Positions 55,284 to 64,000 are shown, counted from the stretch's first letter. The stretch is DNA of 64,000 nucleotides from a bacterium UBP2_UBA2255 (GCA_002347565.1 DDXR01000025.1:1-64000), one strand, 5' to 3'. The notes: a model not told the origin generated them from the letters alone. Numbers and translations are program-made.

Positions 55284-55388
55284 GGCGGGCCCTCTCCCTT
55301 GCTGGTGTCGGTGTCGTGGCCGACGCGGCCGCCCCGTTCGGGAGGCGTGCGCCTGATGCCCCGGTGGTGCAAGCGGTGCAAACATGCT

Positions 55389-55417
55389 ATTGTAACAGAT
55401 TTTCCGCGGGGTGTCAA
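55389..55417 (-). promoter_or_regulatory. Sigma-70-type promoter for the aminotransferase operon
   Basis: Minus-strand TTGACA (55412-55417), 17-bp spacer and TACAAT (55389-55394). Confidence 0.75.
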
Positions 55418-55445
55418 CCCGAGCGCCGCGCCGCGCCGGCAGAAG

Positions 55446-55463
55446 AAAACCGCCTCGCGGCGG
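55446..55463 (-). terminator. Terminator of the binding-protein/two-component operon
   Basis: CCGCC / GGCGG short stem with a 4-base loop (55450-55463). On the minus strand TTTTCTTCT follows, about 45 bp past the EAL gene. Confidence 0.6.
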
Positions 55464-55506
55464 CTCACGACCGGAATCCCCCGGCGGGGCGCGGTCATCC
55501 CCGCGC

Positions 55507-56793
55507 TCAGCGCCGGCACACCTCGGGCTTGGCCAGGTAGTAGCCCTGCCCCAGCGGCACGCCCAGGTCCCGTACCGTCTCGAACTCGCTGTGGCTCTCG
55601 ATGCCCTCGGCGATGATCCGCGCCTTCATGTTTTGGGCCAGTGCGGTCAGGGTCCGCACCAGCTCCTGCTTGGTGAGGTTGACGTCGATGCCGCGGATCA
55701 GGGACACGTCGAACTTCAGGAAATCGGGTCTGACCTCGGCCAGCAGCTTCAGGCTGGAATAGCCTGCGCCCAGATCGTCGATCGCCACCATGAAGTCGTG
55801 GGCCTTGAGGCCGGCCACGATGGTGGTGAACCCCTGCCAGTCGGAAATGGCTATCCGCTCGGTGATCTCGAACACCACGTCACGGTTGGCCAGGCCGGCC
55901 CGGTTCACCAGCTGGGCGATGGTATCCGGGCGGAACTGGCCCTCGGCCATCGCCTTGGCGCTGGTGTTGATGAACAGCTTGCCGCGGCGCCCGTCCTCGC
56001 GGGCCAGCAGCAGGGCGTTCTCGCGGCAGCGTCGCTCCAAATCGAACACCAGGTCGGATTGCTCGGCGAACGAGAACAGCAGCTCGGCATTCTCGAAACC
56101 CGACCCGTCGGGGCCGCGTGACAGCGCCTCGTGTCCGAACACGGTGCAGGACGCCAGCTCGACGATCGGCTGGAACAGTGTCACCAGCTGGTTGCCGTCG
56201 AGCATCGAGCGCAACCGGCCCCGGGCCTCGTCCTGCCGGCCCTCGCTGCGTTCGACCGTCTCCTGCGCCGCCCGCTCTACGGCGTGGTACACCTGGCGCT
56301 CGAACCGAATCTTGGCATCGGGGGCCAGCTGGGACCGGCCGAATACCGCGGCGTCCCGGGAGGCCAGGCCGGGTATCACCATGTCGCGCGCCAGCACCTC
56401 CTCCATGGCCGCCTGGAGCGAACGCAGGCGGCCCTCCGGATCGGCCCCGGCCGGGACGAAGGCGATGATCCGGCTGCTCCTGACCCCGGCCAGGGCCGCC
56501 ACGTGCGGCGTGCCTGAAGCGGCCAGCACTGCCTCGGCCGCCAGCGCGGCGTGCGACAGCAGCCGGTCGAACGCCTCCCAGCCGTAGGCCGACTCGATCC
56601 GGCCCGGCTGGTCCAGCGACAGCACGATCACGCCCAACGGTCCCTGGTCGTCGGCCAGGCGGCGGATGTCGTCCAGCACCGCCGGCAGGGTCGGCAGCTT
56701 TGTCCCCTTGTCGTACAGCTGCCCCCGCAACCGCAGGGCCTCCAGCTTGAGGGCGAAGAAATCCCGCTGCAGGTCGCGGTCCATCGGGATCAC
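55507..56793 (-). CDS. c-di-GMP phosphodiesterase with degenerate GGDEF and EAL domains
   Basis: A 428-residue cytoplasmic protein. The N-terminal half is a degenerate GGDEF-like domain without a GGDEF motif. The EAL domain (about 185-428) keeps the catalytic set: HEALSR, FINTSAKAM, VFEITER, VAIDDLGAGYSSLKLL and FLKFDVSLI with FEITE and IIAEGIES, so it should degrade c-di-GMP. It starts with GTG overlapping the receiver gene by four bases (ATG 56784 is an alternative) and ends the seven-gene operon. Confidence 0.92.
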   Translation of the reverse strand: MIPMDRDLQRDFFALKLEALRLRGQLYDKGTKLPTLPAVLDDIRRLADDQGPLGVIVLSLDQPGRIESAYGWEAFDRLLSHAALAAEAVLAASGTPHVAALAGVRSSRIIAFVPAGADPEGRLRSLQAAMEEVLARDMVIPGLASRDAAVFGRSQLAPDAKIRFERQVYHAVERAAQETVERSEGRQDEARGRLRSMLDGNQLVTLFQPIVELASCTVFGHEALSRGPDGSGFENAELLFSFAEQSDLVFDLERRCRENALLLAREDGRRGKLFINTSAKAMAEGQFRPDTIAQLVNRAGLANRDVVFEITERIAISDWQGFTTIVAGLKAHDFMVAIDDLGAGYSSLKLLAEVRPDFLKFDVSLIRGIDVNLTKQELVRTLTALAQNMKARIIAEGIESHSEFETVRDLGVPLGQGYYLAKPEVCRR

Positions 56794-57179
56794 TTCCGGC
56801 CCAGGATCGCCCTCACCCGTTCCACCAGCTCGTCCGGCGTGAACGGCTTGCAGATGTAATCGACGGCCTCCTCCTGCAGTGCGGCCGCCTTGTCCTTGGG
56901 CTCGACCTTGGCGGTCAGCATCGCCACCGGAATCGATGCGGTCGAATCCTCGATCTTGAGGATCTTCAACAGCTCCATGCCGTCGAGGTCGGGCATCATG
57001 ATGTCGAGCAGAATCAGGTCAGGTTTCTCCCGGTACAGCCGCTGCAGGCCCTCGTGGCCCGAAAGGGCGGTGACGGCCGCGATGCCGGCCTCCTCCAGCA
57101 CCATCTTGATCAGGTCGAGGATGTCCTCCTCATCATCGATCACCATCACGACGGGCCGGCCGGTCTGGTCAGGTGCCAT
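56790..57179 (-). CDS. Single-domain response regulator
   Basis: A 129-residue stand-alone receiver. It has DD in VMVIDDEEDIL, the phosphoacceptor Asp in LILLDIMMPDLDG, Thr/Lys switch residues in AMLTAK and YICKPFTPDEL. There is no output domain, so it signals through protein contact, most likely to the EAL protein whose gene overlaps it. ATG 57179 follows a strong AAGGAGG site at the end of the kinase gene. Confidence 0.94.
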   Translation of the reverse strand: MAPDQTGRPVVMVIDDEEDILDLIKMVLEEAGIAAVTALSGHEGLQRLYREKPDLILLDIMMPDLDGMELLKILKIEDSTASIPVAMLTAKVEPKDKAAALQEEAVDYICKPFTPDELVERVRAILGRK

Positions 57180-57180
57180 T

Positions 57181-58701
57181 TCACTCCTCCTTGTCCTGGG
57201 TGTTCGGTGCCAGCGGCAGAGAAAACGTGAAGGTGGCGCCGCGGTTGGGTTCGCTCTCCACACGGATCTCGCTGTGATGGAGATCGAGGATCGACTTGAC
57301 GATGGCCAGCCCCAGGCCGACCCCGCCAAACCGCCGAGTGGAGGAGCCGTCCAGCTGCTGGAACCGTTCGAAGATCCTGGGGACCAGCTCGCGGGGTATG
57401 CCGATGCCGGTGTCGGTCACCGAGATCCGGACGCGCCTGGGCTCCTCGCGCCGCACCCGGATGGTGATCCCGCCCTGGTTGGTGAACTTGACCGCGTTGA
57501 TGATCAGGTTGTCGATCACCTGAGCGATCCGCTCGCGGTCAGCCTCGACCGTCATCGGTTCGTCCATCTCCAGGGACAGGGTCAGCCGTTTCCGCTCCAC
57601 CTCGGCCTGGTGGTTGACCACCACCTCCTCCAGCAGCCCCCGCAGCTCGAACGGGCGCGGGGTGGCCGTGAAGTGCCCCGCCTCGATGGTGGTGAAATCA
57701 AGCAGGTCCTTGATCTGCTTGGTCAGCCGCCGCACGTTGCGCCGCATGACGTCGATGCCCCGGCGCTGGCTGTCGGTCAGCGGTCCCAGCTTTTCCAGGA
57801 ACAGGTAATCAGCGTATCCGGAGATGGCGGTCAGGGGCGTCCGCAGCTCATGCGAGATGTTGGCGATGAACTCGCTTTTCAGCTTGTCCAGCTCCAACAG
57901 CTCCATGTTGGCCTGGGACAGCCGGTCGTAGGAGTCGGCCAGGGCCTCCAGGTTGTCCTTGAGCTGGCGGGTCATCTGGTTGAAGTTCTGGGCCAGTTCG
58001 CCGATCTCGTCATTGGCCGACACCGACACCACTTGGTCGAGCTGCCCCCGGCCAATCTCGCGGGCGGCCACCGTCAAGCGGCTGATGGGATCCGTGATTT
58101 CGCGCGCCATCACGTAGGCCAGCGCGCTGCCGCCGATGACGAACACCAGCGTCGCCAGCAGCACCTGGACCAGGCTGGTCCGGAACAGCGACCCCAGGGC
58201 GGCGTAGGATGCCACGTACCGCACCGACACCCGGTGCCGCCCCCACTCCTCGATGTATGGCATCACCACCGACAGAGCCCGCCCGTTGCCGGGAAGCCGC
58301 AGCTCCCGCCGGGACAGCTCCAGGCTTTTGACGCGGTCCAGCAGTCCCGGTTCGGAGCGGAACAGTTCGTCCGCTTCCTGCGACCGCTCCCCCCGCATTT
58401 CCCTGGTGTCGAACCGGACGTTGCCGTTGACGTCGATGATCTGGATCTCGACCACGTTGCGGTTCATGGCAAGCAGTGTCGAGACGATCTCACGGAACTT
58501 GTAGTACCCGGACGCGTAGTACAGAAAATACCCCTGGCACAGCGGCGCCACGGTCAGCTGGGCGTACGAGACCACGCCGTCGGCGATCTCGCTCGACAGC
58601 TGGGACCGCCGCACGGTGACGGTGAACCCCGCGTTGACCAGCAGGATGACGACCACCAGCAGGCTGGCGGCCGCCGCGAACTTGATTTTAAGGCTGCGCA
58701 T
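57181..58701 (-). CDS. Membrane sensor histidine kinase with HAMP domain
   Basis: A 506-residue kinase. TM1 (about 7-29) is followed by a periplasmic domain of about 150 residues with YYASGYYKFREIV, IQIIDVNGNVRFDTREM and EEWGRHRVSVRY, then TM2 (about 175-195), a HAMP linker, HisKA with ANISHELRTPLTAIS (phosphoacceptor His) and a HATPase domain (GVGLGLAIVKSILD). It overlaps the preceding sensor-only gene by 14 bp and is followed after one base by the receiver gene, its probable partner. The periplasmic domain is paralogous to that gene's product. Confidence 0.94.
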   Translation of the reverse strand: MRSLKIKFAAAASLLVVVILLVNAGFTVTVRRSQLSSEIADGVVSYAQLTVAPLCQGYFLYYASGYYKFREIVSTLLAMNRNVVEIQIIDVNGNVRFDTREMRGERSQEADELFRSEPGLLDRVKSLELSRRELRLPGNGRALSVVMPYIEEWGRHRVSVRYVASYAALGSLFRTSLVQVLLATLVFVIGGSALAYVMAREITDPISRLTVAAREIGRGQLDQVVSVSANDEIGELAQNFNQMTRQLKDNLEALADSYDRLSQANMELLELDKLKSEFIANISHELRTPLTAISGYADYLFLEKLGPLTDSQRRGIDVMRRNVRRLTKQIKDLLDFTTIEAGHFTATPRPFELRGLLEEVVVNHQAEVERKRLTLSLEMDEPMTVEADRERIAQVIDNLIINAVKFTNQGGITIRVRREEPRRVRISVTDTGIGIPRELVPRIFERFQQLDGSSTRRFGGVGLGLAIVKSILDLHHSEIRVESEPNRGATFTFSLPLAPNTQDKEE

Positions 58702-59332
58702 CGCCCCCCGAACCCGGGCGCGGCCCCCGGGCCGCCAGCCGGCCGGCCAGCAACGCCGCCGCGGCGGCCCCCAGCAGCAAGCTCAGCGCCCCGGCCAGCG
58801 CCAGCCGCAACCAGAGCCCGGAGCGGCCACCGCCCCAGGGGCGGTGGCGGATGTGGTAGCGCACCGAATACCGGTGCCGGCCCCACTCCTCGATCGCGGG
58901 TGCGACGACGTCGAGGATGGCGTCCCCGCCGGTACCGGCGGCGGACCGGCAGGTCAGCGTCATCTCCCTGACCGCGGACGCGAGCTCCGGCCGCAACGGC
59001 TCCGGCGGCACCGGCGCGCCGCCGGTATCCGAGAATTCCCGGGAATCGAACAGCACGGTCCCGTTGACGTCGATCAGCCACATTCGCAGCAGGTCCGGAT
59101 TCAGGCGCAGCACCTCGCCAGCCTGCTCCCTGAACTTGTAGTACCCCGAATGATAGTACCGGTCATAGGCCTCCGCCACCGGGCGGGCGTTCATTCTGGC
59201 ATACTCCAGTGCGTCCCGGTTCGACCGTTCCCGGAACAGCCCGGCCGTCAGCAGGATCAGGAGCAGGTCGTGCACGACGATCAGCCCCAGCAGCAGCGCT
59301 CCCAGCAGCAAGGTCAGCCGTTGTCGATTCAT
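58688..59332 (-). CDS. Kinase-less sensor protein, paralogue of the adjacent kinase input domain
   Basis: A 214-residue protein with TM1 (about 8-30), a periplasmic domain and TM2 (about 173-195), ending in a short basic cytoplasmic tail. Its periplasmic segments YYHSGYYKFREQA, MWLIDVNGTVLFDSREF and EEWGRHRYSVRYHIRH align with those of the neighbouring kinase (58701 start). No HAMP or transmitter follows. It may form mixed receptor complexes with the kinase or hand over ligand-loaded binding proteins. This family has no name I recognise. Confidence 0.82.
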   Translation of the reverse strand: MNRQRLTLLLGALLLGLIVVHDLLLILLTAGLFRERSNRDALEYARMNARPVAEAYDRYYHSGYYKFREQAGEVLRLNPDLLRMWLIDVNGTVLFDSREFSDTGGAPVPPEPLRPELASAVREMTLTCRSAAGTGGDAILDVVAPAIEEWGRHRYSVRYHIRHRPWGGGRSGLWLRLALAGALSLLLGAAAAALLAGRLAARGPRPGSGGDAQP

Positions 59333-59386
59333 GGGACAGTCCCTCTCCCGTTTGGGCGGGCGGCGGCTGGCGCCACGGTTGCCCGC

Positions 59387-60919
59387 TTATCTCCGCCCCG
59401 CGGCCGGCTTGATCTCCTTGGCCAGGATCATCCCGTCGGTCCTCGGCCGCCACTCCAGTCCCCGCCGCAACCCATAGCAGTCCTGCCGCAGGTACAGCGG
59501 GATCACCGGCAGGTCGGCCATCGCCAGGCGCATCGCCTGCTGCAGCATCGCCTGGCGGCGGGCAGGGTCGAACTCGCGATCCGCTGCCTCTATCAACCGG
59601 TCCAATGCCGCGTTGCGGTAGCCGTTGCTCCGGCCGGCGCCGCGCCGCCCCCGGCCCGAATGCAGGTCGTTGAGGACCTCGCTGGCGTCGCCGTAGCTGC
59701 AGGCGATACCCATCCGGTAGACTGCCGACGAGCCGCTCTGGATCTTCTGGTACAGGTCGCCCCATGGCAGCGTGTCGGCTGCCAGGCGGATGCCGGCCAG
59801 CCGCAGCTGCCGGGCCAGCGGCTCGATCTCCGCTCCCATTTCCCGCGCGACATCCAGCCTGACCACCAGCGACTCCCCGTACCCGGCCTGGCGCAGCAGC
59901 CGGGCGGCGGCGGCGGGGTCTGGTGCGATCGGGGGCAGCCCCGGGTCGAATCCGACGATGGTGGGATGCACCAGCTGGTTGGCCGGAAGGGCGTAGCCGC
60001 GGTACGCCTCGTTGATGACCGCCGGACGGTCGATGCACAGAGAGATCGCCCGGCGCACTCGCAGGTCGGCCAAAGGATTGCCCCTGTCCGCGAAGTTGAT
60101 CCCCAGGATGCTGACCGAGGTGCTGGGCTCGATCATCACCCGCAGCCGGGGATCGCCGGCGATGGAATCGCGCTCAGCCTCGTTGACCGATGCCGACAGG
60201 TCTATCTCGCCGTCGTGCAGCGCCCGGGCCCGCAGCCCGCCGTCGGCGATGCTGCGGAACTGCACCTGGCGGAACGCCGGCGCCGGCCCCCAGTAACGGT
60301 CGTGGACCGCCAGCTCGACGCCCCGGTCGGGCAGGAAACGGACGAACCGGTAGGGGCCGGTCCCCACCGCCTGCCGGGCCGGGTCGCTGCCCTGCGGCAC
60401 GATCGCCACCTGGGCCAGCGCGTTGATCAGCGTCGGCATCGGCCTGCTGGTGGTGATCTCGACCGTCAGGCTGTCCAACGCGGTGACGCGGTCGATCCCA
60501 TCCAGCATGCCGCGCAGCACGGACGCCGTATCGGACCGGGCCCGCTCCAGGCTGTAGACGACATCGCCGGAAGAAAGCCGCTCGCCAGTGTGAAAGAGGA
60601 CCCCGGGGCGCAGGTGGAATCGCCAGCTGCCGGCGTTGGGCGTGCCGTACCCCCGGGCCACCAGCGGGACGATGCGCATGTCGGGGTCGAACCCCACCAG
60701 CCCCTCGTAGATGTTGGCCAGCACCGACATCGTCACGCTCTCGTCCTGGCAGTAGGGATCGAGGGTCAGCACGCCGTCCTCGTAGGCGACGACCAGCCTC
60801 TCCCCGCCGCGCCGCTGGCCGCAGCCGCCGGCCAGCAAGGCCCCCGTCATCAGCGCGCCCGCTACCAGCGCACCCGACAGCGCGGCCCGACGAAATGGCC
60901 GCCCCGCTGCCGCGCTCAC
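59387..60919 (-). CDS. Peptide-type solute-binding lipoprotein (SBP_bac_5), copy 1
   Basis: A 510-residue extracytoplasmic binding protein. The lipoprotein signal ends ALLAGGC. The mature part has LTLDPYCQDESVTMSVLANI, WRFHLRPGVLFHTGERLSSG, then DVVYSLERARSDT, as in oligopeptide/nickel binding proteins. It begins with GTG overlapping copy 2 by four bases. No permease or ATPase gene is present. It is the most divergent of the three tandem copies by eye. Confidence 0.92.
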   Translation of the reverse strand: MSAAAGRPFRRAALSGALVAGALMTGALLAGGCGQRRGGERLVVAYEDGVLTLDPYCQDESVTMSVLANIYEGLVGFDPDMRIVPLVARGYGTPNAGSWRFHLRPGVLFHTGERLSSGDVVYSLERARSDTASVLRGMLDGIDRVTALDSLTVEITTSRPMPTLINALAQVAIVPQGSDPARQAVGTGPYRFVRFLPDRGVELAVHDRYWGPAPAFRQVQFRSIADGGLRARALHDGEIDLSASVNEAERDSIAGDPRLRVMIEPSTSVSILGINFADRGNPLADLRVRRAISLCIDRPAVINEAYRGYALPANQLVHPTIVGFDPGLPPIAPDPAAAARLLRQAGYGESLVVRLDVAREMGAEIEPLARQLRLAGIRLAADTLPWGDLYQKIQSGSSAVYRMGIACSYGDASEVLNDLHSGRGRRGAGRSNGYRNAALDRLIEAADREFDPARRQAMLQQAMRLAMADLPVIPLYLRQDCYGLRRGLEWRPRTDGMILAKEIKPAAGRR

Positions 60920-62394
60920 GGCCGCCCCCCGATCTCGAGCAGCCTGATGCGGCCGTCCTGCCTTGGCGTGAAGGCCAGGCCGGCGCGAAGGCCGTAGGTG
61001 CGGTTCTTGGCGTAGATCGGGATCAGCGGCAGGTCGGCCGCCGCCATCCGCATCGCCTGCTGCAGCAGCTCGATCCGGCGGCGGCTGTCGAGGGTCTGGC
61101 CGCTCTGCTCGATCAGCCGGTCGAGCGCCCGGTTACTGTATCCACCCCAGTTGGCTTGGCCGTAGTCCCTGCCGTCGGGGGTGTGGAGGCAGGCGTCGAA
61201 CAGGTCGGAGGCATCGCCGGAACTGCACCCCCACCCCACCATGAAGAACGGGCTGCGACGCCCCGCCAGCCGCTCCGAGAGCACGGGCCATTGGTAGGGC
61301 TTGAGCGTCACCCGGATGCCGGCCGCACCCAGCTGGCGCGCGATCACCGGGCCGGACTTGGCCATGGCGGCGTGCGTGACCTCGAGCGTGACGTCGACGC
61401 CGGCCGGGTAGCCTGCAGCGGCCAGCAGCCGCCGGGCGTTGTCCCGGTCGGGGCGGCCGGTCCGCTCCGGCGGCAGGTAGCCGACGATGTAGGGAGAGAC
61501 CAGCTGGTCGCTGGGCATGGCGTCCAGCCTGGTCTCGGTCAGCAGCGCCTCGGGATCCAGCGCCCAGTAGACAGCCTCGCGCACCGCGCGCCGGGACAGG
61601 GGCGACTGCCGCGTGAAGCTGACCCCCAAGAAACCCACCATCAGGCTGGGGCTGCGGGCGATGGTGATCCCGGCAGGCCGAAACGCATCGAAATCCGCCT
61701 CGGTGACATCCCGCGCCAGATCGGCCCCGCCGGCGGCCAGCACGCCGGCCCGCTCGGACGATGTCGCGATAAAGAGCAACCTGGCCGACCTGACGGCGGC
61801 CCTGCCGGCCCAGGACTGGTCGTGCGCCGCCAGCGACAGTGAGCCGTCCGCGTTACGGGACACATAGCGGTAGGGGCCGGTCCCCGAGGGCTGGTCGTCC
61901 AGCTCCGGGTAGCCGCGGGGAACGATGGCGATGAAGGTCAGCTTGTTGAGCAGCACCGGCGACGGCCGGCGGGTGAGGATGTCGACCGTCAGCTCGTCGA
62001 TGATCCGCACCTGGCTGACCGTCCCCAGGTAGTAGCCCACGCCCAGGCCCCGCGCCCGTTCCAGGCTGTGCTTGACGTCGGCCGCGGTCAGCGGCGCGCC
62101 GTGGTGGAACCGCACCCCGGGCCGCAGCCGGAAGCGCCAGGTCAGCTCGTCCGGGTTCTCCCACGACGCGGCCAGGGCCGGCACGATCCGCATCTGGGCG
62201 TCGAAGGCGACCAGCGGGTCATAGATGTTGAACAGTGCCGAGTGGGTGACGCTCTCGTCCTTGAGGTGCGGGTCCAGGGTCAGCAGCTCGCCTTCCATGG
62301 CCACCCTGAACTCCGCGCCGGGCTGGCGCTGCGGCCGGCACGACAGCAGGCTCAGGGCGGCGGCGGCCGCCACCAATCCGATCGCTGGTCTCAT
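60916..62394 (-). CDS. Peptide-type solute-binding lipoprotein (SBP_bac_5), copy 2
   Basis: A 492-residue lipoprotein: signal MRPAIGLVAAAAALSLLSC, then LTLDPHLKDESVTHSALFNI, WRFRLRPGVRFHHGAPLTAA, DVKHSLERARGLG and TGPYRYVSRNADGSLSL. The C-terminal region MVGWGCSSGDASDLFDACLH matches the third copy closely. ATG 62394 has a GGAGGAG site; a longer frame overlaps copy 3. Second gene of the operon. Confidence 0.93.
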   Translation of the reverse strand: MRPAIGLVAAAAALSLLSCRPQRQPGAEFRVAMEGELLTLDPHLKDESVTHSALFNIYDPLVAFDAQMRIVPALAASWENPDELTWRFRLRPGVRFHHGAPLTAADVKHSLERARGLGVGYYLGTVSQVRIIDELTVDILTRRPSPVLLNKLTFIAIVPRGYPELDDQPSGTGPYRYVSRNADGSLSLAAHDQSWAGRAAVRSARLLFIATSSERAGVLAAGGADLARDVTEADFDAFRPAGITIARSPSLMVGFLGVSFTRQSPLSRRAVREAVYWALDPEALLTETRLDAMPSDQLVSPYIVGYLPPERTGRPDRDNARRLLAAAGYPAGVDVTLEVTHAAMAKSGPVIARQLGAAGIRVTLKPYQWPVLSERLAGRRSPFFMVGWGCSSGDASDLFDACLHTPDGRDYGQANWGGYSNRALDRLIEQSGQTLDSRRRIELLQQAMRMAAADLPLIPIYAKNRTYGLRAGLAFTPRQDGRIRLLEIGGRP

Positions 62395-62410
62395 GGCTCC
62401 TCCCCGGTCA

Positions 62411-63934
62411 TCACGGCCGGCCGGCCGTGCCGTTGGCGTGAGTGGCTGGCGACCACCGCAGGTCGCACAGCCTGATCCGGCCGTCCTGCCGCGGCTGGAA
62501 CAGCAGCCCGGCCCGGCGGCCATAGGAGCGGTTGCGCACGTACAGCGGCAGCAACGGGGCCGCCTCGGCGGCCAGGCCCATCGCCCGGTGCAGCAGGTCG
62601 ATCCGCTCCCGGCTGTCGATCACCTCCCCGCTGCGCTCGATCAGCAGGTCCAGCGCGGGATCGCCGTACCCGCCCCAGTTGGCGCTGCCGCGGCTGAGGC
62701 TGTCCCGGCTGTGGAGGCAGGCATCGAGCAGGTCCGAGGCGTCGCCCGAGCTGCAGGACCACCCCACCAGGAAGAACGGGCTCCCGTGCCGCGCCAGCCG
62801 CGCTGACAGCTCCGGCCAGTCGTATCCGACGACGTTCAGATCGACACCGACCAGGGACAGCTGGCGCCGCAGTTCGGCGCCCACCTTGTCGGCGGCGGTC
62901 TTCGACATTTCCAACGTCAGCCGCAGCCCCCGTCCGTACCCGGCCCGCCGCAGCAGTTGGCGGGCCCGCTCCAGGTCGGGCCGCGCCCGCTCGTCCCCCG
63001 GCGCGTAGCCCACCACGTAGGGCGAAACCAGCTGGTTGGTGGGGCTGGCGTCCATTCCCGATGCCAAGACCAGCCCGGCCGGGTCGAGGGCCCAGAACAC
63101 TGCGGACCGGACATCGCGGTTGCGCAGCGGCCCCGGCAGCACGAAGTTGACCCCCAGCAACGTCACCCCCAGCCCCGGCCGGCTGACGACCTCGATCCCG
63201 GGCTGGCCGCCCAGCCACTCCCGGTCGCGGTCGTCCAGGTCGCGGATCAGGTCGACCTGCCCCACGGTCAGCGCCCGCATCCGTTGCGAATCCTCCGGCA
63301 GGACCTTGAACACGGCCCGTTCGATGGCCGGGCGTCCCCGCCAATGCCCGGGGTCCGCCTCCAGCGCCATGTCCGCTCCCGGTGCGTACGACAGGAAGCG
63401 GTAGGCCCCGGTGCCGACCGGCGCCGCCACCGGCTCGGGCGCCCCCTCCGGCATCACCGCGATGAAGGTCAGCTTGTTGAGCAGCACCGGGTACGGTTTG
63501 AAGGTCTCCACCTCGACCGTCAGGCTGTCGACGGCCCGCACCGCCCGCACCGCCGAGAGATAGTGGCCCAGCTTGCCGCGGCGGGCCCGCTCCAGGCTGA
63601 ACTTGACGTCGGCGGCGGTCAGCGGCCGGCCATCGTGAAACCGCACCCCGGACCGCAGGAAGAAGCGCCAGGTCAGGTCGTCCGGATTCTCCCAGCGCCG
63701 GGCCAGCGCCGGCTCCAGCCGCATCTCGCGGTCGAACGATACCAGCGCGTCGTAGATGTTGGCCAGCACCGAGTGGGTGACGCTGTCGTCGTGGAGGTAG
63801 GGGTCGAGGGTGATGATGTCGTCCTCCATCGCCACCGTCACGTCACGCCGCGGGGCCTTGCCGCAGGACAGGGCCAGCAGGCCGGCCAGCAGAACCGCAT
63901 TTGCGCGTTTGATGATTTTCACGATATACAGCAT
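62411..63934 (-). CDS. Peptide-type solute-binding lipoprotein (SBP_bac_5), copy 3
   Basis: A 507-residue lipoprotein and first gene of the operon. The signal ends LLALSC. Segments LDPYLHDDSVTHSVLANIYD, WRFFLRSGVRFHDGRPLTAA, DVKFSLERARRGK and LVGWSCSSGDASDLLDACLH closely parallel copy 2, showing tandem duplication. ATG 63934 or GTG 63922 may be the start; neither has a good ribosome site. The AT-rich 63935-64000 upstream probably contains the promoter, but I see no convincing pair of hexamers before the window ends. Confidence 0.92.
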   Translation of the reverse strand: MLYIVKIIKRANAVLLAGLLALSCGKAPRRDVTVAMEDDIITLDPYLHDDSVTHSVLANIYDALVSFDREMRLEPALARRWENPDDLTWRFFLRSGVRFHDGRPLTAADVKFSLERARRGKLGHYLSAVRAVRAVDSLTVEVETFKPYPVLLNKLTFIAVMPEGAPEPVAAPVGTGAYRFLSYAPGADMALEADPGHWRGRPAIERAVFKVLPEDSQRMRALTVGQVDLIRDLDDRDREWLGGQPGIEVVSRPGLGVTLLGVNFVLPGPLRNRDVRSAVFWALDPAGLVLASGMDASPTNQLVSPYVVGYAPGDERARPDLERARQLLRRAGYGRGLRLTLEMSKTAADKVGAELRRQLSLVGVDLNVVGYDWPELSARLARHGSPFFLVGWSCSSGDASDLLDACLHSRDSLSRGSANWGGYGDPALDLLIERSGEVIDSRERIDLLHRAMGLAAEAAPLLPLYVRNRSYGRRAGLLFQPRQDGRIRLCDLRWSPATHANGTAGRP

Positions 63935-64000
63935 ATTCTACAACGCATTTTGACAACAGAGGGTCTATTGCAACACAACCATCTTTTTCGTATTACTATA

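Overview
The window reads as part of a high-GC genome of a Gram-negative-type anaerobic or facultatively anaerobic bacterium. It has a TonB/ExbB/ExbD system, many lipoprotein signal peptides, a Wzi-like outer-membrane protein and a secreted protein with a FlgD-like C-terminal domain. Its metabolism includes class III ribonucleotide reductase, pyruvate phosphate dikinase and indolepyruvate:ferredoxin oxidoreductase. Coding DNA is densely packed and mostly on the minus strand, with many 4-base stop/start overlaps. Several promoters match a textbook sigma-70 consensus (TTGACA/T, 16-18 bp, TATAAT-like) and several operons end in a hairpin plus T-tract. This fits an uncultured candidate phylum near the FCB group, but that placement is inference. 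Base 1 begins with an exact 19-nt Nextera transposon-end sequence, so the left edge is a contig end carrying adapter.

Left to right: 1-417 is a cluster of palindromic intergenic repeats. 418-3441 holds nrdD, which ends just before its expected glycyl-radical motif, and nrdR. 3660-4844 is a glycosyltransferase. 4887-5488 is an AT-rich gap with a 104-bp direct repeat. 5489-10832 is a plus-strand pair: a Ser/Thr kinase-ATPase-TPR protein and a GAF-type sigma-54 activator. 11051-18002 holds a small membrane protein, a cyclophilin lipoprotein and a pstS-like/TPR/exbB/exbD/exbD/tonB transport locus. 18113-19021 has two remnants of a TPR gene separated by a plus-strand cassette with promoter, a 34-codon peptide with a GG leader motif, and terminator. 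19076-22306 is hflX, an MFS transporter and a DUF2520 protein. 22435-25014 is a large secreted metallo-beta-lactamase-fold protein. 25274-28147 is ppdK with an AT-hook-like tail.

28390-36058 is a seven-gene envelope/signalling operon (orphan fumarase-beta-like protein, Wzi-like barrel, UbiA prenyltransferase, UppP, diguanylate cyclase, HAD phosphatase, methyltransferase). It is followed by gdhA, a two-component pair, a zinc-ribbon membrane protein and a VWA protein. 42367-50169 is a nine-gene operon starting with iorA-iorB and ending with mnmA; it includes endonuclease Q with a C-terminal clamp-binding-like motif and a small membrane gene broken by an in-frame TGA. 50323-50946 is a lone CheC. 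51087-55283 is an amino-acid operon (class III aminotransferase, BioY, DUF4438, ornithine aminotransferase). 55507-63934 is a seven-gene operon of three paralogous peptide-type solute-binding lipoproteins, a kinase-less sensor, a sensor kinase, a receiver and a c-di-GMP phosphodiesterase.

Together, iorAB, gdhA, the two aminotransferases and ppdK suggest a life based on amino-acid or peptide degradation. The binding-protein/two-component/EAL operon looks like a way of coupling detection of such substrates to c-di-GMP.
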